From NCBI RefSeq assembly GCF_008042035.1, contig NZ_RDBL01000013.1, forward strand, positions 1,306,962 through 1,370,961: DNA of 64,000 nt, written 5' to 3'. Below, piece by piece: positions 26,494 to 41,074 of this stretch. A model generated the notes under the pieces. The model worked only from the letters and a program-made list of their open reading frames with translations, searched no databases and had not been told where the DNA came from. A program made the position numbers and the translations under genes. The stretch is from Streptomyces sp. col6. Its GTDB lineage: Bacteria; Actinomycetota; Actinomycetes; Streptomycetales; Streptomycetaceae. Positions within the stretch are counted from its first letter, which is position 1, and every line of letters starts with the position of its first letter.

Positions 26494-27990
26494 TCAGTAG
26501 CCGGAGAGCCCGGGCCCGTTGTCCCCGGCCACGTTCGAGCCGAACCGGGCCTTCTTCACGAGGGTGCCCAGGTCGACCGGGTTGAAGGCGAGAGAGCCGG
26601 TCGTCGTCAGCCCCGTCGAGGTGCCGCGCAGCGACCAGACCGCGCCGCCGTCCGCGACCTTCTCCAGGTCCTCGTCAGGGGCCCCGGCCGTCAGATCCGC
26701 CTTGCCGTCCTTGTTCACGTCCAGCAGCCGCACCGAAGCGCCGAAGTGGTCACCCTTCTCCGCCACGCCCGGCACACCGGCCGTGTCCTGGTGGAAGGAC
26801 TTGGCGCCGGTGCCGCTCAGCCCGCCGGGCCCGCCCTTCAGCAGGACCACCGCGCCCGCGCCCGCCTCGGACTCCAGGGCCTCGAACGGCACGCCCACCG
26901 CGAGGTCGTCGTACCCGTCGCCGTTGACGTCCCCCGCGCTGAGGCGGGCACCGAACTGGTCGCCCTTCTCGCCGACACCCGGCACGCCCGCGGTGTCCTG
27001 GGTGATCACCTTGGTCCGGGTGGTGCTCACACCGGACGCGGAGCCGTAGTAGATCTCGACGGTGCCCGGGTCCGTGGGAAAGTCCTCGTATATGCCGTTC
27101 GGCACCACCCGGACGGCGAGGTCGTCCTTGCCGTCCTTGTCGAAGTCGCCGACCGTCGGGGACGAGCCGGAGGGCAGCCGGGTGGAGGTCGTCGACAGGC
27201 CCTGGGGGGTGCCCAGCCACAGGCTCCCTCCCTCGGTGTGCTCCTCGTAGCTGAAGAACGTGCACAGGTCGTCGATGCCGTCGCCATTGAAGTCACCCAC
27301 GGCGGGGTTGCTCATGAAGTTGTCCGACGTGAACATGGTGATGCGCTGCTCGCGGACCGGCTCGCCCGCCCGGTTGAACGGCCCGTACAGCACGCTCCGC
27401 TGTTCGAGGTCCCCGTCCCCCCAGCCGTGCGCCATCATCAGGTCCGTGTTGCCGTCCCCGTCGAAGTCGCCGGCGATGACGTTGTTCCCGATGTCATTGC
27501 TCGCGGGGCCCGGAATGCGTACCGCGCCCTGGCCCGAGAGACCGCCGGTCCGGCCCCACAGGATGATGACGGAGCCGAAGTTGTTCATCTCCGGGACCGT
27601 TTCGTTGGTGTACAGCGCGAGGTCCGTCAGACCGTCGTGGTCGAGGTCGGCGGGGACCATCCGGAAGCCGAAGCCGTGGCCTTCACCGACCTCGCCCGGC
27701 ACCCCCGGCGTGCTCTGGTCGATGGTCGTCGTGCGAGCGGTGCTCAGACCCTGGGCGGAGCCGTAGGCCACGGTGATGTACCCGGCGTAGGGCTGTCCGC
27801 CGACCGGAGCGGTGGAGGCGGCGACGACGACGTCCTGATACCCGTCCCCGTTGAAGTCCTCCCGCACGGTGGTGGTTGCCGTTCCCCCGGCCGTACCCGC
27901 GTGCGCGCCCCCCGGCGCTGCGACGGCCACGCCGCCGGTCAGCGCCGTGGCGGCACAGGCGGCCACGGTCAGCATGGTGCGAATGCCCAC
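26494..27990 (-). CDS. Secreted FG-GAP (integrin alpha-like) repeat protein
   Basis: 498 residues with a Sec signal peptide at ~1-31 (MGIRTMLTVAACAATALTGG, Ala-x-Ala cleavage). Seven FG-GAP/VCBS repeats each carry a Ca-binding loop of the type D-x-N/D-x-D-G (DFNGDGYQD, DLDHDGLTD, DFDGDGNTD, DFNGDGIDD, DFDKDGKDD, DVNGDGYDD, DVNKDGKAD), so a seven-bladed beta-propeller is predicted. No enzymatic domain is attached. Such proteins are extracellular in Streptomyces with unknown partners. It lies downstream of the GAPDH gene in the reverse direction, separated by about 175 nt. Confidence 0.9.
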   Translation of the reverse strand: MGIRTMLTVAACAATALTGGVAVAAPGGAHAGTAGGTATTTVREDFNGDGYQDVVVAASTAPVGGQPYAGYITVAYGSAQGLSTARTTTIDQSTPGVPGEVGEGHGFGFRMVPADLDHDGLTDLALYTNETVPEMNNFGSVIILWGRTGGLSGQGAVRIPGPASNDIGNNVIAGDFDGDGNTDLMMAHGWGDGDLEQRSVLYGPFNRAGEPVREQRITMFTSDNFMSNPAVGDFNGDGIDDLCTFFSYEEHTEGGSLWLGTPQGLSTTSTRLPSGSSPTVGDFDKDGKDDLAVRVVPNGIYEDFPTDPGTVEIYYGSASGVSTTRTKVITQDTAGVPGVGEKGDQFGARLSAGDVNGDGYDDLAVGVPFEALESEAGAGAVVLLKGGPGGLSGTGAKSFHQDTAGVPGVAEKGDHFGASVRLLDVNKDGKADLTAGAPDEDLEKVADGGAVWSLRGTSTGLTTTGSLAFNPVDLGTLVKKARFGSNVAGDNGPGLSGY

Positions 27991-28128
27991 AAAATTCTCC
28001 TTGGTCGCGTACGTGGAGCCAATGGCGTACGAGGTGTGAGGGCTCGCATAGGAGACACGCGCGACGGGGAGAAGGTTGCACGGCGAACGGAAGGTGAACT
28101 CGGCTGCCGGGAAAGGCAGTCGGGGCGG

Positions 28129-28155
28129 GCGGGGGCGGTCCGTGGCCGCCCCCGC
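28129..28155 (-). terminator. GAPDH gene terminator
   Basis: Perfect 10-bp GC stem (GCGGGGGCGG at 28129-28138, CCGCCCCCGC at 28146-28155, 7-nt loop) just after the GAPDH stop on the minus strand. Confidence 0.65.
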
Positions 28156-28164
28156 GCCCCGCTG

Positions 28165-29163
28165 CTAGCGGCCGGCCAGCAGGGTCAGGGTGTCGATCAC
28201 CCGGTTGGAGAAGCCCCACTCGTTGTCGTACCAGGCGGACACCTTGATGTGGCGGCCGTCGACCCGGGTGAGCTCCGAATCGAAGATGGACGACGCCGGG
28301 TTGCCGGTGATGTCGGCCGACACCAGCGGGTCCTCGGAGTATTCGAGTACGCCCGCGAGCGGGCCCTCGGCCGCCGCCCGGTACGCCTCCAGCACCTGAT
28401 CGCGCGTCACATCCCGGGCCACGGTGGTGTTCAGCTCGACGATCGAGCCCACCGGCACCGGTACGCGGATGGAGTCGCCCGACAGCTTGCCCTCCAGCCG
28501 GGGCAGCACGAGCCCGATCGCCTTGGCGGCGCCGGTCGTGGTCGGCACGATGTTGACGCCGGCGGCGCGGGCCCGGCGGGCGTCGCGGTGCGGGCCGTCC
28601 TGGAGGTTCTGCTCCTGCGTGTAGGCGTGCACGGTCGTCATGAAGCCGTGCTCGATGCCCGCGAGGTCGTCGAGCACCGAGGCCAGCGGCGCGAGCGCGT
28701 TGGTGGTGCAGGAGGCGTTCGAGACGATCGTGTGCAGCTCGGGGTCGTACGCGTCGCTGTTGACCCCGTACGCGAGCGTCACGTCCGCGCCGTCCGACGG
28801 CGCGGCGACCAGCACCCGCTTCGCACCGGCGTCCAGGTGGGCGCGGGCGGCCTTCGCCGAGGTGAAGCGGCCGGTCGCCTCCACGGCGATGTCGACACCC
28901 AGCTCCGCCCAGGGCAGCTGCGCGGGATCCCGTTCGGCGAGCACCTTGATGCGGCGGCCGTCGACGACGAGGGTGTCCCCGTCCACGGTCACCGGGCGGC
29001 CCAGCCGGCCCGCCGTGGTGTCGAACGCCAGCAGCCGGGCGAGGGTGGCCGGCTCCGAGAGGTCGTTGACGGCGACCAGGTCGAGGTCGCTGTCGCGTTC
29101 GAGCAGCGCGCGCAGCACGTTGCGTCCGATGCGGCCGAATCCGTTGATGGCGATGCGAGTCAT
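28165..29163 (-). CDS. gap: Type I glyceraldehyde-3-phosphate dehydrogenase
   Basis: 332 residues from ATG 29163 (MTRIAINGFGRIGRNVLRAL) with AGAAGGG upstream. The Rossmann motif GFGRIG, the active-site Cys in SNASCTTNALAP and the catalytic His in MTTVHAYTQEQ are all present, as is the C-terminal WYDNEWGFSNRV. It oxidises glyceraldehyde-3-phosphate to 1,3-bisphosphoglycerate with NAD. It lies alone, away from pgk-tpi, so it is probably a secondary GAPDH paralogue. The GlxA-like regulator gene is 118 nt upstream on the same strand and could control it. Confidence 0.95.
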   Translation of the reverse strand: MTRIAINGFGRIGRNVLRALLERDSDLDLVAVNDLSEPATLARLLAFDTTAGRLGRPVTVDGDTLVVDGRRIKVLAERDPAQLPWAELGVDIAVEATGRFTSAKAARAHLDAGAKRVLVAAPSDGADVTLAYGVNSDAYDPELHTIVSNASCTTNALAPLASVLDDLAGIEHGFMTTVHAYTQEQNLQDGPHRDARRARAAGVNIVPTTTGAAKAIGLVLPRLEGKLSGDSIRVPVPVGSIVELNTTVARDVTRDQVLEAYRAAAEGPLAGVLEYSEDPLVSADITGNPASSIFDSELTRVDGRHIKVSAWYDNEWGFSNRVIDTLTLLAGR

Positions 29164-29281
29164 GTGAGATGTCCCTTCTCTCTTCGCCCTCCACGATCGC
29201 GCGCGCCGCAGGTCCGGGACAGCGGCGCGATCGCCACGGTCCGCAAGGATCCCGCCATCCCCGCCAAGGACCGGATCCGCC

Positions 29282-30250
29282 CTATTCGCCACGAGTGAAG
29301 GTGCGCCGGTACTCGCTCGGGGTGGTGCCGAGGATGCGCTGGAAGTGCAGCCGAAGATTCGCGCCGGTGCCCAGTCCCACATCGGCGGCGATCTGCTCGA
29401 CGGCCCGCTCCGAGCGCTCCAGGAGCTCGCGCGCCAGGTCGATCCGGGCCCGCATCACCCACTGCATGGGGGTGTAGCCGGTGTCCTCGGCGAACCGCCG
29501 CGAGAATGTACGGGGGGACACCGCCGCGTGCCGGGCGAGCGCGTCCAGGGTGAGCGGTTCGCCGAGGCGGTGCAGCGCCCACTCGCGGGTGGCCGCGAAC
29601 CGCTCGCCCAGCGGCTCGGGCACGCTGCGCGGCACGTACTGCGCCTGGCCCCCGCTGCGGTACGGGGCCGCGACCAGCCGCCGGGCCGCGTAGTTGGACG
29701 CGGCAACGCCGAGGTCGCCGCGCAGGACGTGCAGGCACAGGTCGATCCCGGAGGCGGCGCCGGCTGAGGTGAGGACGCTGCCCTCGTCGACGAACAGCAC
29801 GTTCTCGTCCACCCGGACCAGCGGGTACTTCGCCGCGAGCGCCCGCGTGTAGTGCCAGTGCGTCGTGGCCCGCCGGCCGTCGAGCAGCCCGGTCGCGGCG
29901 AGCGCGAACGCCCCGGTGGAGATGGCGGCGAGCCGCGCCCCCCGCCCGTGCGCGGCGACCAGCGCCTCGATCACCGCCCGGGGCGGGTCCTCCCGGTCCG
30001 GCTGCCGGTATCCGGGCACGAAGACGATGTCCGCCCAGGCGAGCGCGTCGAGCCCGTGGGTGACGTGGTACGCGAGCCCGTCACCGCCGGTCACCAGCCC
30101 CGGCGCCGCGCCGCACACCCGTACCTCGTACGGCATGCTCGCCCGGGTCGTGAACACCTGCGCCGGGATCCCGACGTCGAGCGGCTTCGCACCGTCCAGC
30201 ACGAGGACGGCGACGCGGTGCAGACGGGCGGCGGGGGAGGGCGCTGACAT
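29282..30250 (-). CDS. GlxA-family AraC regulator with DJ-1/PfpI domain
   Basis: 322 residues from ATG 30250 (MSAPSPAARLHRVAVLVLDG). The N-terminal DJ-1/PfpI domain spans ~10-190; at the nucleophile elbow, where many relatives have Cys, it reads AISTGAFALAATGLLDGRRA, so Ser replaces Cys and a non-catalytic sensor is likely. The C-terminal AraC double HTH spans ~215-320 (LTLDALARHAAVSPRTFSRR, IAADVGLGTGANLRLHFQRI). It is upstream of and co-directional with gap. Ligand unknown. Confidence 0.9.
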   Translation of the reverse strand: MSAPSPAARLHRVAVLVLDGAKPLDVGIPAQVFTTRASMPYEVRVCGAAPGLVTGGDGLAYHVTHGLDALAWADIVFVPGYRQPDREDPPRAVIEALVAAHGRGARLAAISTGAFALAATGLLDGRRATTHWHYTRALAAKYPLVRVDENVLFVDEGSVLTSAGAASGIDLCLHVLRGDLGVAASNYAARRLVAAPYRSGGQAQYVPRSVPEPLGERFAATREWALHRLGEPLTLDALARHAAVSPRTFSRRFAEDTGYTPMQWVMRARIDLARELLERSERAVEQIAADVGLGTGANLRLHFQRILGTTPSEYRRTFTRGE

Positions 30251-30276
30251 GGGCGCGAGCGTACGTGGGCGGGCGC

Positions 30277-33390
<3,114 letters not shown>

Positions 33391-33394
<4 letters not shown>

Positions 33395-34293
33395 CGACGG
33401 CGCGGAAGCACACCGCACTCCCGAAGGCGCAGATCCTCATCGAGGCACTGCCCTGGCTGACCCGGCACAACGGCAGGACCGTCGTCATCAAGTTCGGCGG
33501 CAACGCCATGATCGACGAGGAGCTGAAGGCCGCCTTCGCCCAGGACGTCGTGTTCCTGCGGCACGCAGGCCTCAAGCCCGTCGTCGTGCACGGCGGCGGT
33601 CCGCAGATCAGCGCCCAGCTCGACAAGCAGGGCCTGGTCAGCGAGTTCAAGGCCGGGCTGCGCGTCACCACGCCCGAGGCGATGGACGTCGTCCGCATGG
33701 TGCTCGCCGGCCAGGTCCAGCGCGAGCTGGTCGGCCTGCTCAACCAGCACGGGCCGCTCGCCGTCGGCATGACCGGCGAGGACGCCCACACCATCACCGC
33801 CGTACAGCACCGGCCCACCATCGACGGCGAAGCGGTCGACATCGGCCGGGTCGGGGAGATCACCGCCATCGACACCGGCGCCATCCAGGCCCTGCTGGAC
33901 GACGGCCGCATCCCGGTCATCTCCTCCATCGCCCGCTCCGCCGACGACAACCACGTCTACAACGTCAACGCCGACACCGCGGCCGCCGCGCTCGCCGCCG
34001 CGCTGAACGCCGAGACGCTGATGGTCCTCACGGACGTGGAGGGGCTGTACGAGGACTGGCCCAACAGCGACGACGTGATCAGCCGGCTCACCGCCACCGA
34101 GCTGGAGAAGCTGCTGCCCGAGCTGTCCAGCGGCATGGTGCCCAAGATGCAGGGCTGCCTGCACGCCGTACGCAACGGCGTCGAGACGGCCCGTGTCATC
34201 GACGGCCGGGTTCAGCACTCGATCCTGCTGGAGATCTTCACCGACGAGGGAATCGGCACGATGGTCGTGCCCGACGCACAGGGGGAGTCATGA
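33391..34293 (+). CDS. argB: Acetylglutamate kinase
   Basis: 300 residues, start ATG 33391 overlapping the argJ stop (ATGA). Amino-acid kinase fold with [10 protein letters not shown] (phosphate-binding), [11 protein letters not shown] (substrate), [16 protein letters not shown] and [10 protein letters not shown]-terminal extension ([20 protein letters not shown]) like that of arginine-feedback-inhibited hexameric enzymes, so allosteric control by arginine is likely. Catalyses ATP-dependent phosphorylation of N-acetylglutamate, second pathway step. Confidence 0.97.
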
Positions 34294-35486
34294 GCAACGC
34301 CGAGCTTTCGCAGCGGTGGCAGCACGCGCTGATGGACAACTACGGCACCCCGAAGCTGTCCCTCGTGCGCGGCGAGGGCGCCCGCGTGTGGGACGCGGAC
34401 GGCACCGAGTACCTCGACTTCGTCGGCGGCATCGCGGTCAACGCCCTGGGCCACGCCCACCCCGCCGTCGTCGAGGCGGTCACCGCCCAGATCTCCACCC
34501 TCGGGCACGTCTCCAACCTCTTCATTGCCGAACCGCCCGTCGCGCTCGCCGAACGGCTCCTGGCGCTCTTCGGCCGCACCGGCAAGGTCTACTTCTGCAA
34601 CTCGGGCGCCGAGGCCAACGAGGCCGCCTTCAAGATCGGCCGGCTGACCGGGCGCACCCACATGGTCGCCACCGACGGCGGCTTCCACGGCCGGACCATG
34701 GGCGCCCTCGCGCTCACCGGCCAGCCCAAGAAGCGCGAGGCGTTCACCCCGCTGCCCGGCGACGTCACGCACGTCCCGTACGGCGACGTGGAGGCGCTGC
34801 GGGCAGCCGTGACCACCGACACCGCGCTCGTGATCATCGAGCCGGTCCAGGGCGAGAACGGCGTCGTCGTCCCGCCCAGGGGCTATCTGGAGGCCGCCCG
34901 GGAGATCACCCGCGCCACCGGCGCCCTGCTCGTGCTCGACGAGGTCCAGACCGGCATCGGCCGCTGCGGTACGTGGTTCGAGCACCAGGCCCATCAGGGC
35001 GTGGAGCCGGACGTCGTCACCCTCGCCAAGGGTCTCGGCGGCGGCCTCCCGATCGGCGCCGCGGTCGCGTTCGGCGCCGCGGCCGACCTGCTCGCCCCCG
35101 GCCAGCACGGCACGACGTTCGGCGGCAATCCGGTCGCCTGCGCCGCCGGCCTCGCGGTCCTGGACACGCTGGCCGCCGACGGCGCGCTCGACCAGGTGAA
35201 GCGGCTCGGCGAGCGCATCCGGGAGGGCGTGGAGGGGCTGGGCCACCCCCTGGTCTCCCATGTCCGGGGCTCCGGGCTGCTGCTCGGTATCGTGCTCACC
35301 GAGCCCCGCGCACCCCAGGTGCAGCAGGCGGCTCAGGGGGCCGGCCTCCTGGTGAACGCGCCCGCGCCCGATGTGGTGCGGCTGATGCCGCCACTGACCA
35401 TCGGTGACGCGGAGGTGGACGCGTTCCTCCGGGCGCTGCCGGGCGCCCTCGACGCGGCATACGGGGAAGGACCTTCCGGGGAATGA
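34290..35486 (+). CDS. argD: Acetylornithine aminotransferase
   Basis: 398 residues, start ATG 34290 overlapping the argB stop. Class III PLP aminotransferase: [66 protein letters not shown] and the PLP lysine in [14 protein letters not shown]. Converts N-acetylglutamate semialdehyde to N-acetylornithine using glutamate; homologues may also serve lysine synthesis. Fourth gene of the operon. Confidence 0.97.
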   Translation: MSNAELSQRWQHALMDNYGTPKLSLVRGEGARVWDADGTEYLDFVGGIAVNALGHAHPAVVEAVTAQISTLGHVSNLFIAEPPVALAERLLALFGRTGKVYFCNSGAEANEAAFKIGRLTGRTHMVATDGGFHGRTMGALALTGQPKKREAFTPLPGDVTHVPYGDVEALRAAVTTDTALVIIEPVQGENGVVVPPRGYLEAAREITRATGALLVLDEVQTGIGRCGTWFEHQAHQGVEPDVVTLAKGLGGGLPIGAAVAFGAAADLLAPGQHGTTFGGNPVACAAGLAVLDTLAADGALDQVKRLGERIREGVEGLGHPLVSHVRGSGLLLGIVLTEPRAPQVQQAAQGAGLLVNAPAPDVVRLMPPLTIGDAEVDAFLRALPGALDAAYGEGPSGE

Positions 35487-35496
35487 GGCGACGACG

Positions 35497-36033
35497 ATGA
35501 CCGAGGCGCAGGAAACCGAGTCCGGGGGGCCGTCGGTGCCGCAGACCCGCACGGCGCGCCATCGCCGGATCGTGGACATCCTCAACCGGCAGCCGGTGCG
35601 CTCGCAGAGCCAGCTGGCCAAGCTCCTCAGCGACGACGGGCTGAGCGTCACCCAGGCGACGCTCTCCCGCGACCTGGACGAGCTGGGCGCGGTGAAGATC
35701 CGCAACACCGGGGGCGAGCTGATCTACGCGGTGCCGAGCGAGGGCGGGTTCCGCACCCCGCAGGCGCCGCTGGGCGGTTCCGCCAAGGAGGAGCGGATGC
35801 GCCGGCTCTCCGCCGAACTGCTCATCTCGGCGGAGGCGTCGGCCAACCTGGTGGTGCTGCGTACGCCGCCGGGCGCCGCGCAGTTCCTCGCCTCGGCCAT
35901 CGACCAGGCCGAACTGCACGACATCCTCGGCACCATCGCGGGTGACGACACGCTCATGCTGATCAGCCGTGACCCGGCCGGCGGGCAGGCGCTCGCCGAC
36001 CACCTGCTGCGGCTCGCGCAGAACGAGCGCTAG
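35497..36033 (+). CDS. argR: Arginine repressor
   Basis: 178 residues from ATG 35497, 10 nt after argD. The N-terminal winged helix ([40 protein letters not shown]) contains the canonical SR-DL recognition element. The C-terminal oligomerisation/arginine-binding domain has [20 protein letters not shown] and [13 protein letters not shown] hexamer with L-arginine binds ARG boxes such as those seen at the argC and argH promoters, so the operon is autoregulated. Its 3' end overlaps the convergent L,D-transpeptidase gene by 4 nt. Confidence 0.96.
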   Translation: MTEAQETESGGPSVPQTRTARHRRIVDILNRQPVRSQSQLAKLLSDDGLSVTQATLSRDLDELGAVKIRNTGGELIYAVPSEGGFRTPQAPLGGSAKEERMRRLSAELLISAEASANLVVLRTPPGAAQFLASAIDQAELHDILGTIAGDDTLMLISRDPAGGQALADHLLRLAQNER

Positions 36034-36737
36034 TAGTTGGTGATCGCGGTCGCGCCGGCGACGGTGCCGATCGCGATGTGGGGGCTGCGGGCCGGGTCGG
36101 CCCAAGCCAGGATGCGGTCCATCGCGTCCGCCGGTACGGAGACGCAACCGGCGGTCGCGCCGGACCCGTTGACGTGCAGGAAGATCCCGGCGCCCCGGCC
36201 GCGTACCGGCTTGTCGTAGTTGAAGCCGATGACGAGCGCGCGGGCGTACTGCGTGGGGTACGCGGTGATCTGCTCGGACTCCGAGGCCCGGCAGTCCGAG
36301 GGCAGCGGCTCCACCCAGCGGTTGTAGTCGCGCGCCTCGTTGTCCTCGCACCACCAGGACGCGGCGGTGGCCCGCCGGTAGGAGAAGCGCGTGCCGGCGG
36401 GCGCGGCCTTGACCCCGAAGGCGTACGGCAGGTCGTAGAGGCCGGTCGGCGTCGTGTACGTGCTCTGCTTGCGGGTGCTGCCCTCGGTGAGCCCCTTCGA
36501 GCCGAACCGCGCGGCGGCGGTTCCCGCGGGGGTCCACTTCCCGTCGCGCAGGTCCCACCAGGTGAGCGTGCCGGTGGTGGACGAGGTGGCGTCCGCCATG
36601 GCGGTGATGAGCTGGGTGCCGCCGCCCGTGTCGGCGAGCCGCACCGGCAGCGGGGCGGTGGCCAGCGGCGGCCGACCCGCCCCGACCACGGTGCCCAGGG
36701 CGAGCAGGACGGCGGCGGTTGTCGCAAGTCTTCGCAT
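36030..36737 (-). CDS. Secreted L,D-transpeptidase family (YkuD-like) protein
   Basis: 235 residues with signal peptide ~1-25 ([20 protein letters not shown]). The catalytic Cys sits in [14 protein letters not shown] with an upstream His in FLHVNGSG, the YkuD pattern H-x-n-(S/T/A)-x-G-C. Preceding segment [19 protein letters not shown] is typical of YkuD-domain proteins. Family enzymes crosslink peptidoglycan (3-3 bonds) or attach proteins; this variant lacks LysM or Ig domains. Convergent with argR with a 4-nt overlap of stops. Confidence 0.87.
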   Translation of the reverse strand: MRRLATTAAVLLALGTVVGAGRPPLATAPLPVRLADTGGGTQLITAMADATSSTTGTLTWWDLRDGKWTPAGTAAARFGSKGLTEGSTRKQSTYTTPTGLYDLPYAFGVKAAPAGTRFSYRRATAASWWCEDNEARDYNRWVEPLPSDCRASESEQITAYPTQYARALVIGFNYDKPVRGRGAGIFLHVNGSGATAGCVSVPADAMDRILAWADPARSPHIAIGTVAGATAITNY

Positions 36738-36799
36738 GCCACGGACTCTAGGCCGCCCGACGCCCCGTCACCCGGAAATTCGTTCGGCGGGTGCGCCGT

Positions 36800-38976
<2,177 letters not shown>

Positions 38977-39043
38977 CCGGCCGCGCATCGCGGGCTACGT
39001 TGATGGGTAGGCGCGTGTCCTGCCCGACGACGAGGAGCCCGCG

Positions 39044-40015
39044 ATGCCGTTCGCCCGACTGACCGCAGCGACCACCCCCACCGCCCACATCGGGCTCGGC
39101 CTCGCCGCCGTCGGCAGGCCGGGCTACATCAACCTCCACCGGGACCGCGACCTGCCCGCCGACCGCTCGCCGGAGGCCCTGCGCGACCGTACGCACGAAC
39201 TCCTCGACGCCGCCTACGCGCAGGGCGTCCGCTACGTCGACACGGCACGCTCCTACGGGCGCGCCGAGGAGTTCCTCGGCGAGTGGCTGACGGCGCACCC
39301 GGAGGCGGACGACGTCGTCGTCGGCAGCAAATGGGGCTACACCTACACCGCCGACTGGAGCCTCGACGCCGAGGCGCACGAGGTGAAGGACCACTCCCTC
39401 GCCGCGTTCGAACGCCAGCGCGCCGAGTCCGCCGCGCTCCTCGGCGACCGGCTCGACCTCTACCAGATCCACTCGGTGACCCCGGACAGTCCGGCGCTCA
39501 CGGACAAGGAACTGCACGCCCGCCTCGCCGAGCTGGCCGCGCAGGGCGTCAGCGTCGGCATCTCCACCAGCGGGCCCGGCCAGGCCGAAGCGATCCTCGC
39601 CGCCCTCGCCGTCACGGCCGATGGCGCGCCCCTCTTCCGTACGGTCCAGGCCACCTACAACGCGCTGGAGACCTCGGCCGGGCCGGCGCTCGCCGAGGCG
39701 CACGCAGCCGGGCTCACCGTCATCGTCAAGGAGGGCATGGCCAACGGCCGGCTCGCGGGGGACCAGGCACCCGCCGTGGTGCGGGAGATCGCCGAGGAGG
39801 AAGGGCTCGGGAGCGACGCGGTCGCCCTGGCCCTGGTGCTCCACCAGCCGTGGGCCGGTGTCGTGCTCTCCGGCGCGGCCACCGTCGGCCAGCTCGCCGG
39901 CAACCTCCACGCGGCCGTCCCCGTCTTCGACGAGGAACGGCGGGCCCGGCTCGACGCCCTGGTCGAGGAACCGGAGGCCTACTGGCGCCACCGCGCGTCG
40001 CTGCCCTGGAGCTGA
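39044..40015 (+). CDS. Aldo/keto reductase
   Basis: 323 residues, TIM-barrel AKR. The catalytic tetrad is recognisable: Asp and Tyr in YVDTARSYGRAEEFLGEWL, Lys in VVGSKWGYTYT, His in LYQIHSVTP. C-terminal NADPH-binding loop near VVLSGAATVGQLAGNLHAAV. Substrate not predictable. The ECF41 sigma gene starts 87 nt downstream on the same strand; ECF41 factors are known to be paired with an oxidoreductase, carboxymuconolactone decarboxylase or epimerase gene, so this may be the partner. Confidence 0.92.
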   Translation: MPFARLTAATTPTAHIGLGLAAVGRPGYINLHRDRDLPADRSPEALRDRTHELLDAAYAQGVRYVDTARSYGRAEEFLGEWLTAHPEADDVVVGSKWGYTYTADWSLDAEAHEVKDHSLAAFERQRAESAALLGDRLDLYQIHSVTPDSPALTDKELHARLAELAAQGVSVGISTSGPGQAEAILAALAVTADGAPLFRTVQATYNALETSAGPALAEAHAAGLTVIVKEGMANGRLAGDQAPAVVREIAEEEGLGSDAVALALVLHQPWAGVVLSGAATVGQLAGNLHAAVPVFDEERRARLDALVEEPEAYWRHRASLPWS

Positions 40016-40040
40016 GCCAGGACCCGGCCCCGCGCCGGCC

Positions 40041-40067
40041 CGTCACATCGGAGCCCTTCGGTACGTC
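40041..40067 (+). promoter_or_regulatory. ECF41-type autoregulatory promoter
   Basis: CGTCACA (40041-40047), exactly 16 nt, CGTC (40064-40067). This matches the ECF41 target promoter I know (TGTCACA -35, CGTC -10) in all but the first base, just before the ECF41 gene itself. Confidence 0.65.
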
Positions 40068-40102
40068 AGGGTGGTGACGGCATCCGACGCGGGAGGGCGA
40101 AG

Positions 40103-40978
40103 TTGAGCGACCACGAGTACCTGGCGGCACGCTTCGAGGAGAACCGGAACCATCTGGAGGCGGTGGCGTTCCGCATGCTGGGCTCGTCCGCCGAGGCGCA
40201 GGACGCGGTCCAGGAGGCGTGGATCAGGCTCGGCCGCAGCGACAGTGCCGGCATCGCCAACCTCGGCGGCTGGCTGACGACCGTCGTCGGACGCGTCTGC
40301 CTGGACATGCTGCGCTCCCGCCGCTCCCGGCGCGAGGAACCCCTGGAGGCCGGGCCGGGGGCTCCGGAGCCGCCCCGTACCGGGCCGGCCGGTGACCCGG
40401 AGCAGCAGGCCCTCGTCGCCGACTCCGTCGGCCTGGCACTGCTCGTGGTGCTCGAAACGCTCGACCCGGCCGAGCGCCTGGCGTTCGTGCTGCACGACAT
40501 GTTCGCCGTGCCGTTCGACGAGATCGCCCGGATCGTCGACCGCACCCCGGCCGCCGCCCGGCAGCTCGCCAGCCGGGCTCGCCGCCGGGTGCGGGGCGCC
40601 GCCCCCGTGGCCGATCCGGGCGCGGCCCGCCGCCGCGAGGTCGTCGAGGCCTTCCTGGCCGCCGCCCGCGGCGGTGACTTCGAGGCGCTGCTGACCGTGC
40701 TCGACCCGGACGTGGTGGTCCGCTCGGGCGATGCCGGGGCGCCCGCGCCCGTGCGGGGCGCCGCGAATGTGGCCCGGCAGGCGATCATGTTCGCGCGGTT
40801 CGCCACCGCGGGGCGGTCCGCCCTGCTCGACGGCCGTCCGGCGGTCGTCTCCTCGGCCACCGGGGTGTCCTTCTCGGTCATGCGGTTCACCGTCGAGAAC
40901 GGGCGCATCGTCGAGATGTACGCGATCAGCGACCCGGCGCGGCTGCCCGGCCTGGACCTCGTCCTGCTCGACGACTGA
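40103..40978 (+). CDS. ECF41-type sigma factor with C-terminal SnoaL-like domain (SigJ-like)
   Basis: 291 residues from TTG 40103 with GGGAGG at 40091-40096. Sigma region 2 spans ~8-75 (FRMLGSSAEAQDAVQEAWIR, GWLTTVVGRVCLDMLRSRRS), region 4 ~125-175 (FDEIARIVDRTPAAARQLASRARR). A C-terminal SnoaL-like domain covers ~180-291; ECF41 factors use it instead of an anti-sigma factor to tune activity. The DGGGK and NPDKL-type motifs are altered here (VVVRSGDAGAP and ISDPARLP). A matching promoter lies directly upstream. Confidence 0.88.
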   Translation: MSDHEYLAARFEENRNHLEAVAFRMLGSSAEAQDAVQEAWIRLGRSDSAGIANLGGWLTTVVGRVCLDMLRSRRSRREEPLEAGPGAPEPPRTGPAGDPEQQALVADSVGLALLVVLETLDPAERLAFVLHDMFAVPFDEIARIVDRTPAAARQLASRARRRVRGAAPVADPGAARRREVVEAFLAAARGGDFEALLTVLDPDVVVRSGDAGAPAPVRGAANVARQAIMFARFATAGRSALLDGRPAVVSSATGVSFSVMRFTVENGRIVEMYAISDPARLPGLDLVLLDD

Positions 40979-41029
40979 CCCGCCGCCGGACCGGCCGGGG
41001 CCACTCCGGAGGCCGAGAACGACACGAGA

Positions 41030-41063
41030 AACCCAGGTGAGACGCATATGTCTCACCTGGGTT
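41030..41063. promoter_or_regulatory. Perfect 34-bp operator of the TetR-MFS operon
   Basis: AACCCAGGTGAGAC (41030-41043), centre GCATAT, GTCTCACCTGGGTT (41050-41063), 14-bp perfect arms. It ends 11 nt before the tetR-type start and abuts TAGTGT (41063-41068), a possible -10 for a leaderless transcript. The likely ligand is the TetR-family protein encoded next. Confidence 0.8.
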
Positions 41064-41074
41064 AGTGTTGTCTC

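Noticed and set aside
26173-29298. 1041-codon ORF over FG-GAP and gap genes on the plus strand
   Set aside because: Antisense shadow of two certain genes; Arg/Gly/His-rich with no family features.
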